Shown here: positions 8,128 to 16,721 of the stretch, in pieces
Layout of the letters: each line of letters opens with the position of its first letter
Position numbering within the stretch: position 1 is the stretch's first letter
From: Bacteroidales bacterium
GTDB taxonomy: Bacteria > Bacteroidota > Bacteroidia > Bacteroidales > UBA932
Assembly (NCBI GenBank): GCA_017454335.1
Contig: JAFTDE010000033.1
Span: forward strand, 1 to 64,000
Length of the DNA stretch: 64,000 nucleotides
Direction: 5' to 3'
Notes under the pieces: generated by a model
What the model saw: the letters and a program-made list of their open reading frames with translations, nothing else
Databases searched by the model: none
What the model was told of the DNA's origin: nothing
Made by a program: the position numbers and the translations under genes

Positions 8128-9338
8128 TGAAGCGTCTCCTCCTGCTGCTGTCCTGCCTGTGCCTGCTGGCCGCCTGCCACCGCCCCGCCGGAACGCCCGA
8201 CGAAGGCGAGGTCCAGCAAGACAGCATTCCGGCACTGGGTTTCTGGACCGAGGATTACCTCCAGGAAGCTGGGACGGTCCGCAGCGGCGAAACCTTCACG
8301 GGCCTGATGACCCGCTTCGGCATGAGCGCCCAGGATGCCTTCCAGCTGGCCCGGTGCTGCGACAGCCTGTTCGACGTGCGCAAGATGCGCGCCGGCAATG
8401 CCGTCACCGCCTACTACACGGCAGACTCGACCTCCCGCACGCTGGAATACCTGGTGTACGAGAGCGACCGCATCCATTCCACTGTCTTCAAATGCCGGGA
8501 TTCCCTGGCCCTGTGGGGATATGACAAGCCCGTCGAAGAACGCTCGCGCTATGCGGACGTGGAGATCCAGAGTTCGCTCTGGAACGACTTCCTCGCGGCC
8601 GGAGCCTCTCCCCTGCTGGTCATGGAACTGGATGACATCTTCGCATGGACCGTGGACTTCTTCGGCCTGCAGAAGGGGGACCGCTTCCGGACCTTCTACG
8701 ACGAGACCCTGGTGGACGGCGAAGTCATCGGCATCCGGGCGGTCAACTATGCCAGTTACCAGCGCGGGGACAAGCAGCTGTACGCCATCCGCTTCGACCA
8801 GGGAGACGGCGGAAACAAGTACTGGAACGAGAAGGGAGAGAGCCTGAAAAAGGCCTTCCTCAAGGCTCCGCTCAAGTTCACCCGCATCAGCAGCCGCTTC
8901 ACCTACAGTCGCAAGCACCCCATCTACGGCACCTACCGGGCCCACACGGGCGTGGACTACGCCGCGCCGGCCGGCACCCCGGTCTATGCACTGGGTGATG
9001 GGGTCGTGCAGAGCGCCGGCTGGGGCGGAGACGGCGGCAACACCATCAAGATCCGCCACAACAGCGTCTATACGACCGCCTATCTGCACCTGCGCGGCTT
9101 TGCCAAGGGCATCAAGGCGGGTGTCCGCGTCGCCCAGGGCGAGCTGATCGGCTATGTCGGGTCCACCGGCGCCTCCACCGGCCCCCACCTGGACTTCCGC
9201 GTGTGGAAAAACGGCACGCCCGTCGATCCGCTGACGCTGGAATCCCCTTCCGCCGAACCGGCGAAGGAAGAAAACCTTCCGGCCATCGATTCCCTCTGGC
9301 GCAGCTACGAAGGCCGGATTGCCGGCATGCAGCCATGA
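8127..9338 (+). CDS. M23 family (LytM) metallopeptidase lipoprotein
   Basis: A 403-residue predicted lipoprotein: signal sequence ending in the lipobox LAAC with Cys17. An N-terminal ~250-residue region resembles the OapA/LysM-like segment seen in DD-endopeptidases. The C-terminal LytM domain contains HTGVD (His273, Asp277), YLHL and GPHLDFRVW (His354). It would cleave peptidoglycan cross-links. The canonical HxH motif reads HLD here, so the second zinc-ligand His is replaced by Asp356; I believe this variant also occurs in other Bacteroidota homologues, but it should be checked. The gene overlaps both its upstream (1 base) and downstream (4 bases) neighbours, forming an operon with the ATPase and trmO. 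Confidence 0.88.
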   Translation: MKRLLLLLSCLCLLAACHRPAGTPDEGEVQQDSIPALGFWTEDYLQEAGTVRSGETFTGLMTRFGMSAQDAFQLARCCDSLFDVRKMRAGNAVTAYYTADSTSRTLEYLVYESDRIHSTVFKCRDSLALWGYDKPVEERSRYADVEIQSSLWNDFLAAGASPLLVMELDDIFAWTVDFFGLQKGDRFRTFYDETLVDGEVIGIRAVNYASYQRGDKQLYAIRFDQGDGGNKYWNEKGESLKKAFLKAPLKFTRISSRFTYSRKHPIYGTYRAHTGVDYAAPAGTPVYALGDGVVQSAGWGGDGGNTIKIRHNSVYTTAYLHLRGFAKGIKAGVRVAQGELIGYVGSTGASTGPHLDFRVWKNGTPVDPLTLESPSAEPAKEENLPAIDSLWRSYEGRIAGMQP

Positions 9339-10006
9339 CCCTCGAGCCCATCGCCCGTTTCCACGCTCCGTTCGGCGAGAACTTCGGCATTCCCCGGCAG
9401 AGCGGCCTGGTGGAGTCCCTGCGCGGGGAGATCCGCTTCGAGCCCCGTTATCGCCAGAGCGAAGCCTTCCGGGGCCTGGAAGGATTCGACTACATCTGGA
9501 TACTCTGGGGATTCGACCGCAACCGGCGCGAGAGCGGAAGCTGGCACGCCACCGTCCGGCCGCCCCGGCTGGGCGGAAACCGCAGCGAAGGCGTGTTCGC
9601 CACTCGCTCCCCCTACCGGCCCAATCCCATCGGCCTTTCCTCCGTCCGGCTGGAACGCATCGATCCGGACAGCTGCACTCTGTACGTTCGGGGCGCGGAT
9701 CTGGCCGACGGCACCCCCATCTACGACATCAAGCCTTACCTGGCCTACACGGACGCCCATCCGGATGCGGCCGGCGGATGGACGGACAGCTGTGCGTGGA
9801 GCGAACTCCAGGTCGTCTTTCCGGAGGAAGTCCGCCGCCTGCTGCCGGAAGAAGATGCCGCCACCCTGCAGCGTATCCTCGCCCAGGATCCCCGCCCGCA
9901 TTACCAGAACGATCCGGACAAGGTGTACGGCATGTCCTTCGCCGGATACGAGATCAAATTTCGCGTCGATACGCCGACGCTTACCGTGATTTCTGCTGAA
10001 AAGTAG
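9335..10006 (+). CDS. trmO: tRNA (N6-threonylcarbamoyladenosine(37)-N6)-methyltransferase
   Basis: A 223-residue protein of the TrmO/VirR-YaeB family. It uses S-adenosylmethionine to methylate t6A37 in tRNA-Thr. Family features visible are GIPRQSGLV near the N-terminus, FDYIWILWGFDRN, and the signature TRSPYRPNPIGLSSVRLE, followed by DGTPIYDIKPYLAYTD. The C-terminal lobe includes VYGMSFAGYEIKF. The ATG at 9335 overlaps the M23 stop in ATGA; a longer in-frame opening to 9203 lies wholly within the M23 gene and is rejected because similarity begins at MTLEPIARFH. Confidence 0.93.
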   Translation: MTLEPIARFHAPFGENFGIPRQSGLVESLRGEIRFEPRYRQSEAFRGLEGFDYIWILWGFDRNRRESGSWHATVRPPRLGGNRSEGVFATRSPYRPNPIGLSSVRLERIDPDSCTLYVRGADLADGTPIYDIKPYLAYTDAHPDAAGGWTDSCAWSELQVVFPEEVRRLLPEEDAATLQRILAQDPRPHYQNDPDKVYGMSFAGYEIKFRVDTPTLTVISAEK

Positions 10007-10014
10007 TATATTTG
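10007..10014 (+). promoter_or_regulatory. -7 element giving a near-leaderless SEC-C gene transcript
   Basis: TATATTTG is an exact TAnnTTTG match that overlaps the end of the intergenic gap; the next ATG (10022) is 7 nt downstream, so transcription would start at or within a few bases of the ATG. Confidence 0.6.
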
Positions 10015-10021
10015 CGCCGCT

Positions 10022-11182
10022 ATGGTACGGAGCATCCACGATCTGCTTTCCGCCCAGACGCGGGAACATCTGCTGGCCATCCTGGATTATTTCAGGATGC
10101 CGCTGGGCAATCCCGGCAACAAGCGGCAGATCGTCAGGGAACTGGGGCGCTTCCTGATCGACGCCCCGGAGGTCTGGCTGGACCGCCTGTCCGAACAGGA
10201 CCTCAGGATCCTGCAGACGCTGGTCCGCCGGGGGCCTGACGTCCAGGTACGCTTCGCCCAGCCGGACTACATCAGCGTGGTCGAGATCCTGCAGATCGTC
10301 GAGGCGACGCCGCCCGAGGACGGGTTCCTGTACCTCAGCCTGCCGCTGCCCTTCTACCTGATCATCCGCAGCCGCATCGACGGGATCATCGCCCGCAAGG
10401 AGGCGGACGGATCCTTCGAGATCGAACGCCTCATTTTCGGATATGTCAACATTTACGGCGTCGTTCCGCTCAGCACCTTCGTGGACCTGCTGTTCCGCGG
10501 CGTCAAATCCGAAGAAAAAGCCCGGGAACTGACCGGACGTGTCGCGGACTGCCCCCTCATCGGACTGTTCCAGGAAGAATACAAAGGCGAGTTCTATCTG
10601 GTCTCCCCCTTCGTCGAAGACTTCGAGGAGATCCTGGAAATGCGCCGGATCTCGTTCAAGAGCCTGCGGAAGTATACCCCCGTCCGCCGCGAACTGGCCC
10701 TCCAGGCCGGACTCAATGCACCGTTCTGCGCATACGGGATGGATACGCCCGAAGGGGTCAACCTCACGCAGATGCTGATCAGCCTCGGATACGAAGGGGA
10801 CGAACTGATCCAGACCGTCCACGACATCTGGCTGGACGCCCAGTATGCCCTGGACGAAGAAGCCACCGAGGCCCTGTTCAGCCCGGTGACCTCGCGTCAG
10901 GACGACATCCGCAGTTTCACCCTGTACCAGGACTGCATCAACACCATCGTCGAATATGCGAATTCCGTCCCGAAATGGCTGCTGAAAGGACGCTCGTCCA
11001 ATGAAGCGGACCAGATGCGGCTGTCCATCCGGATCGGGGACCTGGCGGACGGATACAACAGTGACCCGGGCCTGGAGCTCTACAAACTCGGACTGGCGGT
11101 GAAACCGGTGGACCCGGACGATCCCTGTCCCTGCGGGAGCGGCCTGAGTTACAGATTTTGCCACGGAAAATATATAAGCTGA
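10022..11182 (+). CDS. SEC-C motif protein of unknown function
   Basis: A 386-residue, largely helical protein whose last ~20 residues form a SEC-C zinc motif ([18 protein letters not shown], with Cys-x-Cys...Cys-His ligands) like the one at the end of SecA. The rest has no motif I recognise; the N-terminal text (SIHDLLSAQTREHLLAILDYF) resembles helical repeats of Bacteroidota/Firmicutes SEC-C proteins annotated as hypothetical. SEC-C motifs bind zinc and often mediate contact with other proteins or ribosomes. The stop codon is inside the stem of the terminator hairpin at 11172-11202. Confidence 0.7.
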   Translation: MVRSIHDLLSAQTREHLLAILDYFRMPLGNPGNKRQIVRELGRFLIDAPEVWLDRLSEQDLRILQTLVRRGPDVQVRFAQPDYISVVEILQIVEATPPEDGFLYLSLPLPFYLIIRSRIDGIIARKEADGSFEIERLIFGYVNIYGVVPLSTFVDLLFRGVKSEEKARELTGRVADCPLIGLFQEEYKGEFYLVSPFVEDFEEILEMRRISFKSLRKYTPVRRELALQAGLNAPFCAYGMDTPEGVNLTQMLISLGYEGDELIQTVHDIWLDAQYALDEEATEALFSPVTSRQDDIRSFTLYQDCINTIVEYANSVPKWLLKGRSSNEADQMRLSIRIGDLADGYNSDPGLELYKLGLAVKPVDPDDPCPCGSGLSYRFCHGKYIS

Positions 11183-11202
11183 CCCGGCGGGTCAGCTTAT
11201 AT
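11172..11202. terminator. Bidirectional intrinsic terminator, 14-bp perfect stem
   Basis: A perfect 14-bp stem (11172-11185 with 11189-11202) around a GGC loop, followed by a T-rich tail on the plus strand and preceded by an A-rich run that gives a U tract on the minus strand. It ends both the SEC-C gene and, with the next hairpin, the convergent gcv operon. Confidence 0.85.
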
Positions 11203-11216
11203 TCTTTATTATTCAT

Positions 11217-11236
11217 CGAGGGGGCGTACCCCCTCG
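11217..11236 (-). terminator. Second GC-rich hairpin after gcvPB
   Basis: CGAGGGGG (11217-11224) pairs perfectly with CCCCCTCG (11229-11236) across a 4-nt CGTA loop, 18 bases beyond the gcvPB stop. It lacks its own T tract and may act with the hairpin at 11172-11202. Confidence 0.6.
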
Positions 11237-11254
11237 AACTTCCCTGCATATGAA

Positions 11255-12649
11255 TCAGTGATAGCAGAGGATGGGCTGGCGGGCGGCCGCCGTCTCGTCG
11301 GGACGTCCGATGGGCGTATTGTGCGGCGCCTCATGCAGGATCATGGGATCCCGTGCCGCCTCTTCCGCAATCCGGCGCATCACGTCGATGAACGCATCCA
11401 GCGTTTCGAGCGATTCGGTCTCGGTCGGCTCGATCATGATGGCCTGGTGGAACAGCAGCGGGAAATAGATGGTCGGAGCATGGAAGCCGAAGTCCAGCAG
11501 GCGCTTGGCGACATCCAGGGTCGTCGCACCGGGCACATCGTCGTGCGCCCCGTCATTGACCAGCCCGTCGAACACGAATTCATGCTTGCAGACACTCCCG
11601 ATCGGAAGTTTGTACACATCCTTGAGCGATTCCTTGATGTAGTTCGCACCCAGCGTAGCCAGTTTTCCGGCCATCCGGACGTTCTCGCGACCCAGCATCA
11701 GGATGTAGGCATAGGCTCGGACGATCACGCCGAAGTTGCCGTGGAAACCGGACACCTGGGGACGCTGCAGGAACGGGACCAGCCGCTCCGCCACGCCGAC
11801 GGGACCGCTGCCGGGTCCGCCGCCGCCGTGCGGCGTCGAGAAGGTCTTGTGCAGGTTCAGGTGCATCACGTCGAAGCCCATGTCTCCCGGCCGGACAACG
11901 CCCAGCAGCGGGTTCATGTTGGCTCCGTCGTAATACAGCAGGCCGCCGCAGGCATGCACCAGCGAGGCGATTTCGCGCACTTCACGCTCGAACAGGCCCA
12001 GGGTGTTGGGATTCGTCATCATGATGGCGGCGACATCATCCCCCAGCAGGGGCTTGAGCGCTTCGACGTCGATCAGTCCCCGTGCGTCGGATTTCACCAC
12101 GACGACCTCCAGGCCGCAGACGGCGGCACTGGCCGGATTGGTGCCGTGCGCACTGTCCGGAACGATCACCTTGGTGCGGGCGAAATCCCCGCGGGCGTTG
12201 TGGTATTCACGCACCAGCATCAGGCCGGTCAACTCGCCGTGCGCACCCGCACACGGCAGGAAGGTGAAATGAGCCATGCCGGTGATGGCCGCCAGGGAGC
12301 GGTCCATTTCCCGGTAGATCTCCGTCACGCCGGGAACCGTCGCTTCCGGCTGCAGCGGATGGATGCCGCCGAACGCGGCGGTCACCTCTTCGTTGATCTT
12401 CGGGTTGTATTTCATGGTGCAGCTGCCCAGCGGGTAGAAGCCCGTGTCCACGCCGAAGTTCATCTGGCTGAGGTTCGTGTAGTGGCGGACGACGTCCGGC
12501 TCGCTGACCTCGGGAAGATCCAGGGGCAGCGAACGACACAGAGCGGCGGGAAGGGCCTCCCCGCAGGCGGGGCAGCTGCTTTCCGGCAGGGAATAACCGG
12601 TCCGTCCGGACTTGGAAAGTTCAAAAATGAGTTTGTCGTAATACTTCAT
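11255..12649 (-). CDS. gcvPB: Glycine dehydrogenase (decarboxylating) subunit 2
   Basis: A 464-residue PLP-dependent C-terminal subunit of the split P-protein of the glycine cleavage system. The PLP lysine lies in [17 protein letters not shown] (Lys268), and [14 protein letters not shown] and [10 protein letters not shown] are typical of the family. With GcvPA it decarboxylates glycine and passes the aminomethyl group to lipoyl-GcvH. The gene begins 11 bases after gcvPA and is the last gene of the operon, ended by the hairpins at 11172-11236. Confidence 0.95.
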   Translation of the reverse strand: MKYYDKLIFELSKSGRTGYSLPESSCPACGEALPAALCRSLPLDLPEVSEPDVVRHYTNLSQMNFGVDTGFYPLGSCTMKYNPKINEEVTAAFGGIHPLQPEATVPGVTEIYREMDRSLAAITGMAHFTFLPCAGAHGELTGLMLVREYHNARGDFARTKVIVPDSAHGTNPASAAVCGLEVVVVKSDARGLIDVEALKPLLGDDVAAIMMTNPNTLGLFEREVREIASLVHACGGLLYYDGANMNPLLGVVRPGDMGFDVMHLNLHKTFSTPHGGGGPGSGPVGVAERLVPFLQRPQVSGFHGNFGVIVRAYAYILMLGRENVRMAGKLATLGANYIKESLKDVYKLPIGSVCKHEFVFDGLVNDGAHDDVPGATTLDVAKRLLDFGFHAPTIYFPLLFHQAIMIEPTETESLETLDAFIDVMRRIAEEAARDPMILHEAPHNTPIGRPDETAAARQPILCYH

Positions 12650-12660
12650 GGTCCGTCCTC

Positions 12661-13959
12661 CTACATGCTTTGAATCAGTTCAACCATGGCATCCAGTTCC
12701 GCGCGCGTATGCTTTTCCGTCACGCAGAAGGTCACATAGCCTTCTTCCGTCGCCAGGGCGGCGAAGAATCCGGCATCCTGCAGCCGCTGCTGGAGCGTCG
12801 GAACGTCCACGAGCGGGCGGAGCACGAACTCCTTGAGGAAGGGGCCCTCGACGGCCGGTGCGAACTTGCCCGTGGCCAGCAGCCGGTCGTGGAGGTAGTG
12901 CGCCCCCTCGCTGCTGAGGGCATTGACCTTCCGGAGGCCTTCAGGACCCATCAGGGACAGGTACACCGTCACCCACAGCGCCATCAGGGACTGGTTCGAG
13001 CAGATGTTGCTCGTCGCCTTCTCCCGGCGGATGTGCTGTTCACGGGCCTGCAGGGTCAGCACGAAGCAGCGCCGCCCTTCGGCATCCTGCGTCTGTCCGA
13101 CCAGGCGGCCGGGCATCTTGCGCAGGTAGGCCTCGCGGCAGGCGATGAAGCCGACATAGGGGCCGCCGTAGCTGAGCGGAATGCCCAGGGACTGGCCGTC
13201 GCCGACGGCGATGTCGGCCCCCCACTCGGCGGGTGTCCGGACCACGGCGAGCGTGGAGGGGTCACAGTATTCCACCAGCAGGGCCCCTGCGGCATGCACC
13301 GCATCCGCAAAGCCCGTCAGGTCGCGCACGATGCCGTAACGGTCGATGCCGGGGACCAGCACGCCGGCGGTCTGGGCGTCGAGTTCGGCAAGGACATCCC
13401 GGGCCTTGACCAGGCGGATTCCCGCATAGCGGGCATAGGTTTCCAGCACGGAAAGGACGTGCGGCAGCAGGTCGGCGGACACGACGACCTTGTCGCGCTT
13501 GCGCGTCGAGGCGATGCACATGCGCATCGCCTCCGCTGCCGCCGTCGGCCCGTCGTACATCGACGCATTGGCCACATCCAGTCCGGTCAGCCGGCACATC
13601 ATGCTCTGGAACTCGAAGATATAACGCAGGGTTCCCTGCGAGATCTCGCACTGGTACGGCGTGTAAGCCGTCAGGAATTCGCTGCGGGAAGTCAGGTAAG
13701 AGATCACGGAAGGCGTGTAATGGTCATACGCGCCCTGTCCCACGAAAACCTTGAGCGGGAGATTCCGGGCGGCCAGGGCGGCGAAATGGTCGCGCACCTC
13801 CTGTTCGCTCATCGCTGCGGGCAGGTCGTACTCCCCGCGGTACAGGCACTCCTGCGGCACATCCGCATACAGGTCATCCAGCGATGCGACGCCGATCCGG
13901 TCCAGCATCACCCGGATATCCTCATCCGTGTGCGGAAAATAGGCGGATTTTCCCATCAT
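12661..13959 (-). CDS. gcvPA: Glycine dehydrogenase (decarboxylating) subunit 1
   Basis: About 432 residues; the N-terminal half of the split glycine decarboxylase, which forms a dimer with GcvPB. Recognisable stretches are [18 protein letters not shown] at the start, [40 protein letters not shown] and [17 protein letters not shown]. Three starts are possible (13968, 13959, 13956); those at 13959/13956 sit in TGATGATG directly at the gcvH stop and match the usual short N-terminus, so 13959 is chosen. It has no PLP lysine of its own, as expected. Confidence 0.94.
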   Translation of the reverse strand: MMGKSAYFPHTDEDIRVMLDRIGVASLDDLYADVPQECLYRGEYDLPAAMSEQEVRDHFAALAARNLPLKVFVGQGAYDHYTPSVISYLTSRSEFLTAYTPYQCEISQGTLRYIFEFQSMMCRLTGLDVANASMYDGPTAAAEAMRMCIASTRKRDKVVVSADLLPHVLSVLETYARYAGIRLVKARDVLAELDAQTAGVLVPGIDRYGIVRDLTGFADAVHAAGALLVEYCDPSTLAVVRTPAEWGADIAVGDGQSLGIPLSYGGPYVGFIACREAYLRKMPGRLVGQTQDAEGRRCFVLTLQAREQHIRREKATSNICSNQSLMALWVTVYLSLMGPEGLRKVNALSSEGAHYLHDRLLATGKFAPAVEGPFLKEFVLRPLVDVPTLQQRLQDAGFFAALATEEGYVTFCVTEKHTRAELDAMVELIQSM

Positions 13960-14336
13960 CAGATGCATTTCTGGGCATAAGCGGCCGCGTTCAGCAGCTT
14001 CTCCAGTTCGCTGCTGTCGCTCATCTCGATCTTGACGATCCAGTTGAAGTAAGGGTCCTCGTTGATCAGTTCGGGGCTGTCTTCCACCTCAGCGTTGCAG
14101 GCGACGATCTTCCCGCTGACCGGGGCGTTCAGTTCACCGGAGGCCTTGACGCTCTCCAGGGCGCCGAACTCCTCGCCGGCGGCGAACTCGTCACCCTCGT
14201 CCGGCATGTCGACATAGGTAATGTCACCCAATTCGGACTGGGCGAAATCGGACACACCGACGATGGCGATGTTTCCATCCACTTTGACCCATTCGTGGGA
14301 CTCGCTGTACAGGAGTCCGTCAACAACTTTGCTCAT
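13959..14336 (-). CDS. gcvH: Glycine cleavage system H protein
   Basis: A 125-residue lipoyl carrier protein. The lipoylation lysine is Lys64 in ALESVKASGE, and HEWVKVDGN near the start is typical. It shuttles the aminomethyl group between the P-protein, T-protein and lipoamide dehydrogenase. The upstream lipoate ligase in the same cluster is its probable lipoylating enzyme. It lies 5 bases after gcvT and its stop overlaps the gcvPA start. Confidence 0.97.
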   Translation of the reverse strand: MSKVVDGLLYSESHEWVKVDGNIAIVGVSDFAQSELGDITYVDMPDEGDEFAAGEEFGALESVKASGELNAPVSGKIVACNAEVEDSPELINEDPYFNWIVKIEMSDSSELEKLLNAAAYAQKCI

Positions 14337-14341
14337 TTGCT

Positions 14342-15442
14342 CTACTTTTTATAATTGGTTTGATAAAATCTTTTCTTGACGACTTCGCCGGGAAAACTGC
14401 GCTTGCGCACACGTACCCAGAGCGCTGTGCCCAGGGCGGCATACTTGGCCTCCACCAGGGCGAAACACAGGCTCTTGTCCAGCGAAATCGAATGGTAGCC
14501 CGTCGTCACGACGCCGACCTGCGTACCGTCTTCCAGCTCCACCGGATAGCCGGCACGGGGAATGGCGTTGTCCTGCAGGCAGATGCCCACCAGCTTGCGC
14601 GCCACGCCGTCGGCCTTCTGGGCGGCGATCGCATCCCGGCCGATGAAATCCTTGTCCAGCTTGCAGAACATGCCCAGTCCGGCCATCACCGGAGAGATCT
14701 CCGCGGTCAGTTCGTCGCCGTACAGCGGCAGTCCGGCCTCGAAGCGCAGGGTATCCCGGCAACCCAGGCCGCAGGGCTTGACCCCCGCGTCCAGCAGGCG
14801 CCGCCACATCTGGACGATCGAAGCGGGCGATGCGTACAGTTCGAAACCGTCCTCGCCCGTGTAACCGGTCCGGCTGATGATCAGGCGGTCGTCACCCCAG
14901 TGGCTCTCGCAGAAGGTATAGAAAGTCAGGGGGGCCGCTTCCGGCAGGCCCAGTACCTCCGTCAGCGCCTTTTCCGCAGCAGGGCCCTGCACCGCGATCT
15001 GTCCCCAGGCATCGGAGCGGTTGTCGATGACGACATCATAACCCGCAGCCTGTTCGCGCAGCCAGGCGTCATCCTTGTCGATGTTGGCGGCATTGACCAC
15101 CAGCAGGTAGTGGTCCGGAACGAACTCGCGGTAGACCAGCAGGTCATCCACCACGCCTCCGTCCGGATACAGCAGCATCCCGTACAGGATATCGCCCGCC
15201 TTCATCGGGCGGATGTCGTTGGTGAAAACGTGGTTGACATAGGCGGCCGCATCCGGGCCGCTGACAAAGATCTCCCCCATGTGGGATACGTCGAACATGC
15301 CGGCATCCTGACGGACCGCATTGTGTTCATCGACGATTCCGCTGTACTGGATCGGCATGTCGAAGCCGGCAAAAGGGCTCATGCGCGCACCGAGGGCAAT
15401 ATGCTCCGCGTGCAGGCAGGTGGTTTTCGTTTGGTTATCCAT
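14342..15442 (-). CDS. gcvT: Aminomethyltransferase (glycine cleavage T protein)
   Basis: A 366-residue tetrahydrofolate-dependent enzyme that releases ammonia and forms 5,10-methylene-THF. Family text includes MSPFAGFDMPIQYSGI, DVSHMGEI, LLVVNAANIDKD and ISRTGYTGEDGFELY (the catalytic Asp region is in the stretch after VRQDAGMFDVSHMG). First gene of the tight gcvT-gcvH-gcvPA-gcvPB set. A consensus promoter (15462-15492) lies immediately upstream, so the set can be transcribed independently of the lipoate ligase gene. Confidence 0.96.
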   Translation of the reverse strand: MDNQTKTTCLHAEHIALGARMSPFAGFDMPIQYSGIVDEHNAVRQDAGMFDVSHMGEIFVSGPDAAAYVNHVFTNDIRPMKAGDILYGMLLYPDGGVVDDLLVYREFVPDHYLLVVNAANIDKDDAWLREQAAGYDVVIDNRSDAWGQIAVQGPAAEKALTEVLGLPEAAPLTFYTFCESHWGDDRLIISRTGYTGEDGFELYASPASIVQMWRRLLDAGVKPCGLGCRDTLRFEAGLPLYGDELTAEISPVMAGLGMFCKLDKDFIGRDAIAAQKADGVARKLVGICLQDNAIPRAGYPVELEDGTQVGVVTTGYHSISLDKSLCFALVEAKYAALGTALWVRVRKRSFPGEVVKKRFYQTNYKK

Positions 15443-15461
15443 CGTGTTTGAAGTTATCCTT

Positions 15462-15492
15462 CAAATTTACCGCTTTTTTAAGGATTTCCCAA
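15462..15492 (-). promoter_or_regulatory. Consensus promoter for gcvT operon
   Basis: On the minus strand TTG (plus 15490-15492), a 20-nt spacer and TAAATTTG (plus 15462-15469) match the Bacteroidota consensus in both boxes and spacing. The -7 box overlaps the stop codon of the lipoate ligase gene; the predicted leader is about 14 nt. No glycine riboswitch is seen. Confidence 0.7.
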
Positions 15493-16186
15493 GCAAAAAC
15501 TTCGGATCAAGATAAGTATTTTCAATTTGTTCAATCCGGGCGAGCTGGACCGCATCCAGGGTCAGGGAACCGTCGCAGAAAAAACGGACCAGATAGTCCC
15601 GGAGTTCCTCCATGGACAGCGTCAGCCCGATGTCCCGCAGGTTGGCCACCCGCTGCCGGACGGACTTGATGCCATGGCTCTCCAGTTTTTCCCGGGACGG
15701 GGTGATGGCCCGGGCCAGCATGCTGAAATCCACGTCGTACAGCAGGGTCCCGTGTACGATACCGGATTCCGGGCGGGCGAAAAAAGCATTGCCGGAGACT
15801 TTGCTGTCACCGACCAGCACGTCGTTGTGCGTCGTGCTGACCGCCGGCAGGCCCAGCCCCCGGAGCGCCTCGCAGAGCTTCTCCAGATAGTCCCGGAAAG
15901 CCAGGGACACGTCGGTCGTGCGTGTAATATACGAGATCATCAGGTTCCCCATGTCCGCATAGACACAGCCGCCCCCGCTCTTGCGGCGGTAGCAGGCGAT
16001 GCCCTTTTCCTCGCAGAAAGGGATGTTGACCTCCGCTTCCATGTCCTGGTTGCGGCCGAAAATCACGGTCGGCGGGACCTGCCACAGGAAAAAGCCTTCA
16101 CCCAGCGCGTCGGCCACGTACTCCTCCATCGCCAGATAGAAGACCAGCCTGCGCTGTCCGGCATCGGGGAAGCGGATCAGTTTCAT
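15467..16186 (-). CDS. lplA: Lipoate--protein ligase A
   Basis: A 239-residue enzyme of the LplA/LipB biotin/lipoyl ligase fold. The lipoate-binding loop RRKSGGGCVYADMGN spans residues 67-81 and the catalytic lysine is Lys129 in GDSKVSGNA. It activates lipoate (or octanoate-like substrates) to lipoyl-AMP and transfers it to carrier lysines, most likely GcvH given the adjacent gcv genes. At 239 residues it is shorter than E. coli LplA (~338) and may lack the accessory C-terminal domain. ATG at 16186 overlaps the upstream stop by 4 bases; a longer in-frame extension upstream is a shadow of the neighbouring gene. Confidence 0.88.
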   Translation of the reverse strand: MKLIRFPDAGQRRLVFYLAMEEYVADALGEGFFLWQVPPTVIFGRNQDMEAEVNIPFCEEKGIACYRRKSGGGCVYADMGNLMISYITRTTDVSLAFRDYLEKLCEALRGLGLPAVSTTHNDVLVGDSKVSGNAFFARPESGIVHGTLLYDVDFSMLARAITPSREKLESHGIKSVRQRVANLRDIGLTLSMEELRDYLVRFFCDGSLTLDAVQLARIEQIENTYLDPKFLLGKSLKKR

Positions 16187-16653
16187 CGGGGAGACAGGAT
16201 TTCCAGATCTTTCTTGAGGATCATCTTGGGGTCCATCAGGGAGACCTTCTGGAACAGGCGCACGCGGTTGCCCAGGGACAGGAAGACCTTGTCCTCGTGC
16301 TTGCCCTTCCGCCACCACTTGTAGAACCCCACGGGATCGTTTTCATAGGGGATCTTGGCCAGGATACCGGAACTGTAGCCGGGATAGTCGATGATCAGCT
16401 GGAGCCCCATGAATTTCTTGTAGTAGTCCGGATCGGCCCGCCGCAGCTTGCTGACCAGCGGGTTCAGCACCTCCAGCGAATCCACCTGCAGACACTTCTC
16501 CCGGACAATGAGTTTGTGGATGCGGACAGGATCATAATTCAGCCAGGCGCCCATTCTCATCGTCTTCGCGCCTTCCTCCGTTTCGAGCGTCAGCTCGTCC
16601 ATGGAGTAGTAGACCTTTTCCGGGTCCAGCGGGAAGAGTGCTTCTTCGGACAT
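16183..16653 (-). CDS. Unknown protein coupled to lipoate ligase
   Basis: A 156-residue soluble protein that I do not recognise. It is rich in charged and aromatic residues, with no signal peptide or membrane segment. Notable text: AWLNYDPVRIHKLIVREKC near the middle, LIIDYPGYSSGILAKIPYEN, and FYKWWRKGKHEDKVF toward the end. It overlaps lplA by 4 bases (ATGA) and precedes the gcv operon, so it is probably translated together with the ligase. A role in lipoate metabolism or in modifying GcvH is a guess based on context only. A -7 box (16679-16686) lies upstream. Confidence 0.7.
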   Translation of the reverse strand: MSEEALFPLDPEKVYYSMDELTLETEEGAKTMRMGAWLNYDPVRIHKLIVREKCLQVDSLEVLNPLVSKLRRADPDYYKKFMGLQLIIDYPGYSSGILAKIPYENDPVGFYKWWRKGKHEDKVFLSLGNRVRLFQKVSLMDPKMILKKDLEILSPR

Positions 16654-16678
16654 TCCAAAAAAATTATACGAAATCGCT

Positions 16679-16686
16679 CAAATTTA
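16679..16686 (-). promoter_or_regulatory. -7 element for the unknown-lplA pair
   Basis: Minus-strand TAAATTTG matches TAnnTTTG exactly, 25 nt upstream of the ATG at 16653. A second match, TATTTTTG, lies further upstream in the same AT-rich gap. Confidence 0.5.
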
Positions 16687-16707
16687 GGAATTATTTTTCA
16701 AAAATAC

Positions 16708-16715
16708 TACCTTTG
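16708..16715 (+). promoter_or_regulatory. -7 element giving a near-leaderless arginase-fold gene transcript
   Basis: TACCTTTG matches TAnnTTTG exactly and the ATG at 16722 is only 6 nt downstream, so transcription should begin at or next to the start codon. Confidence 0.6.
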
Positions 16716-16721
16716 AAGTGC

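Noticed and set aside
5041-8235. A very long minus-strand open frame opposite the MATE and HerA-like genes.
   Set aside because: Its predicted protein is low-complexity Gly/Ala/Arg-rich text with no domains, and the plus-strand genes are strongly supported; it is an artefact of high GC third positions.
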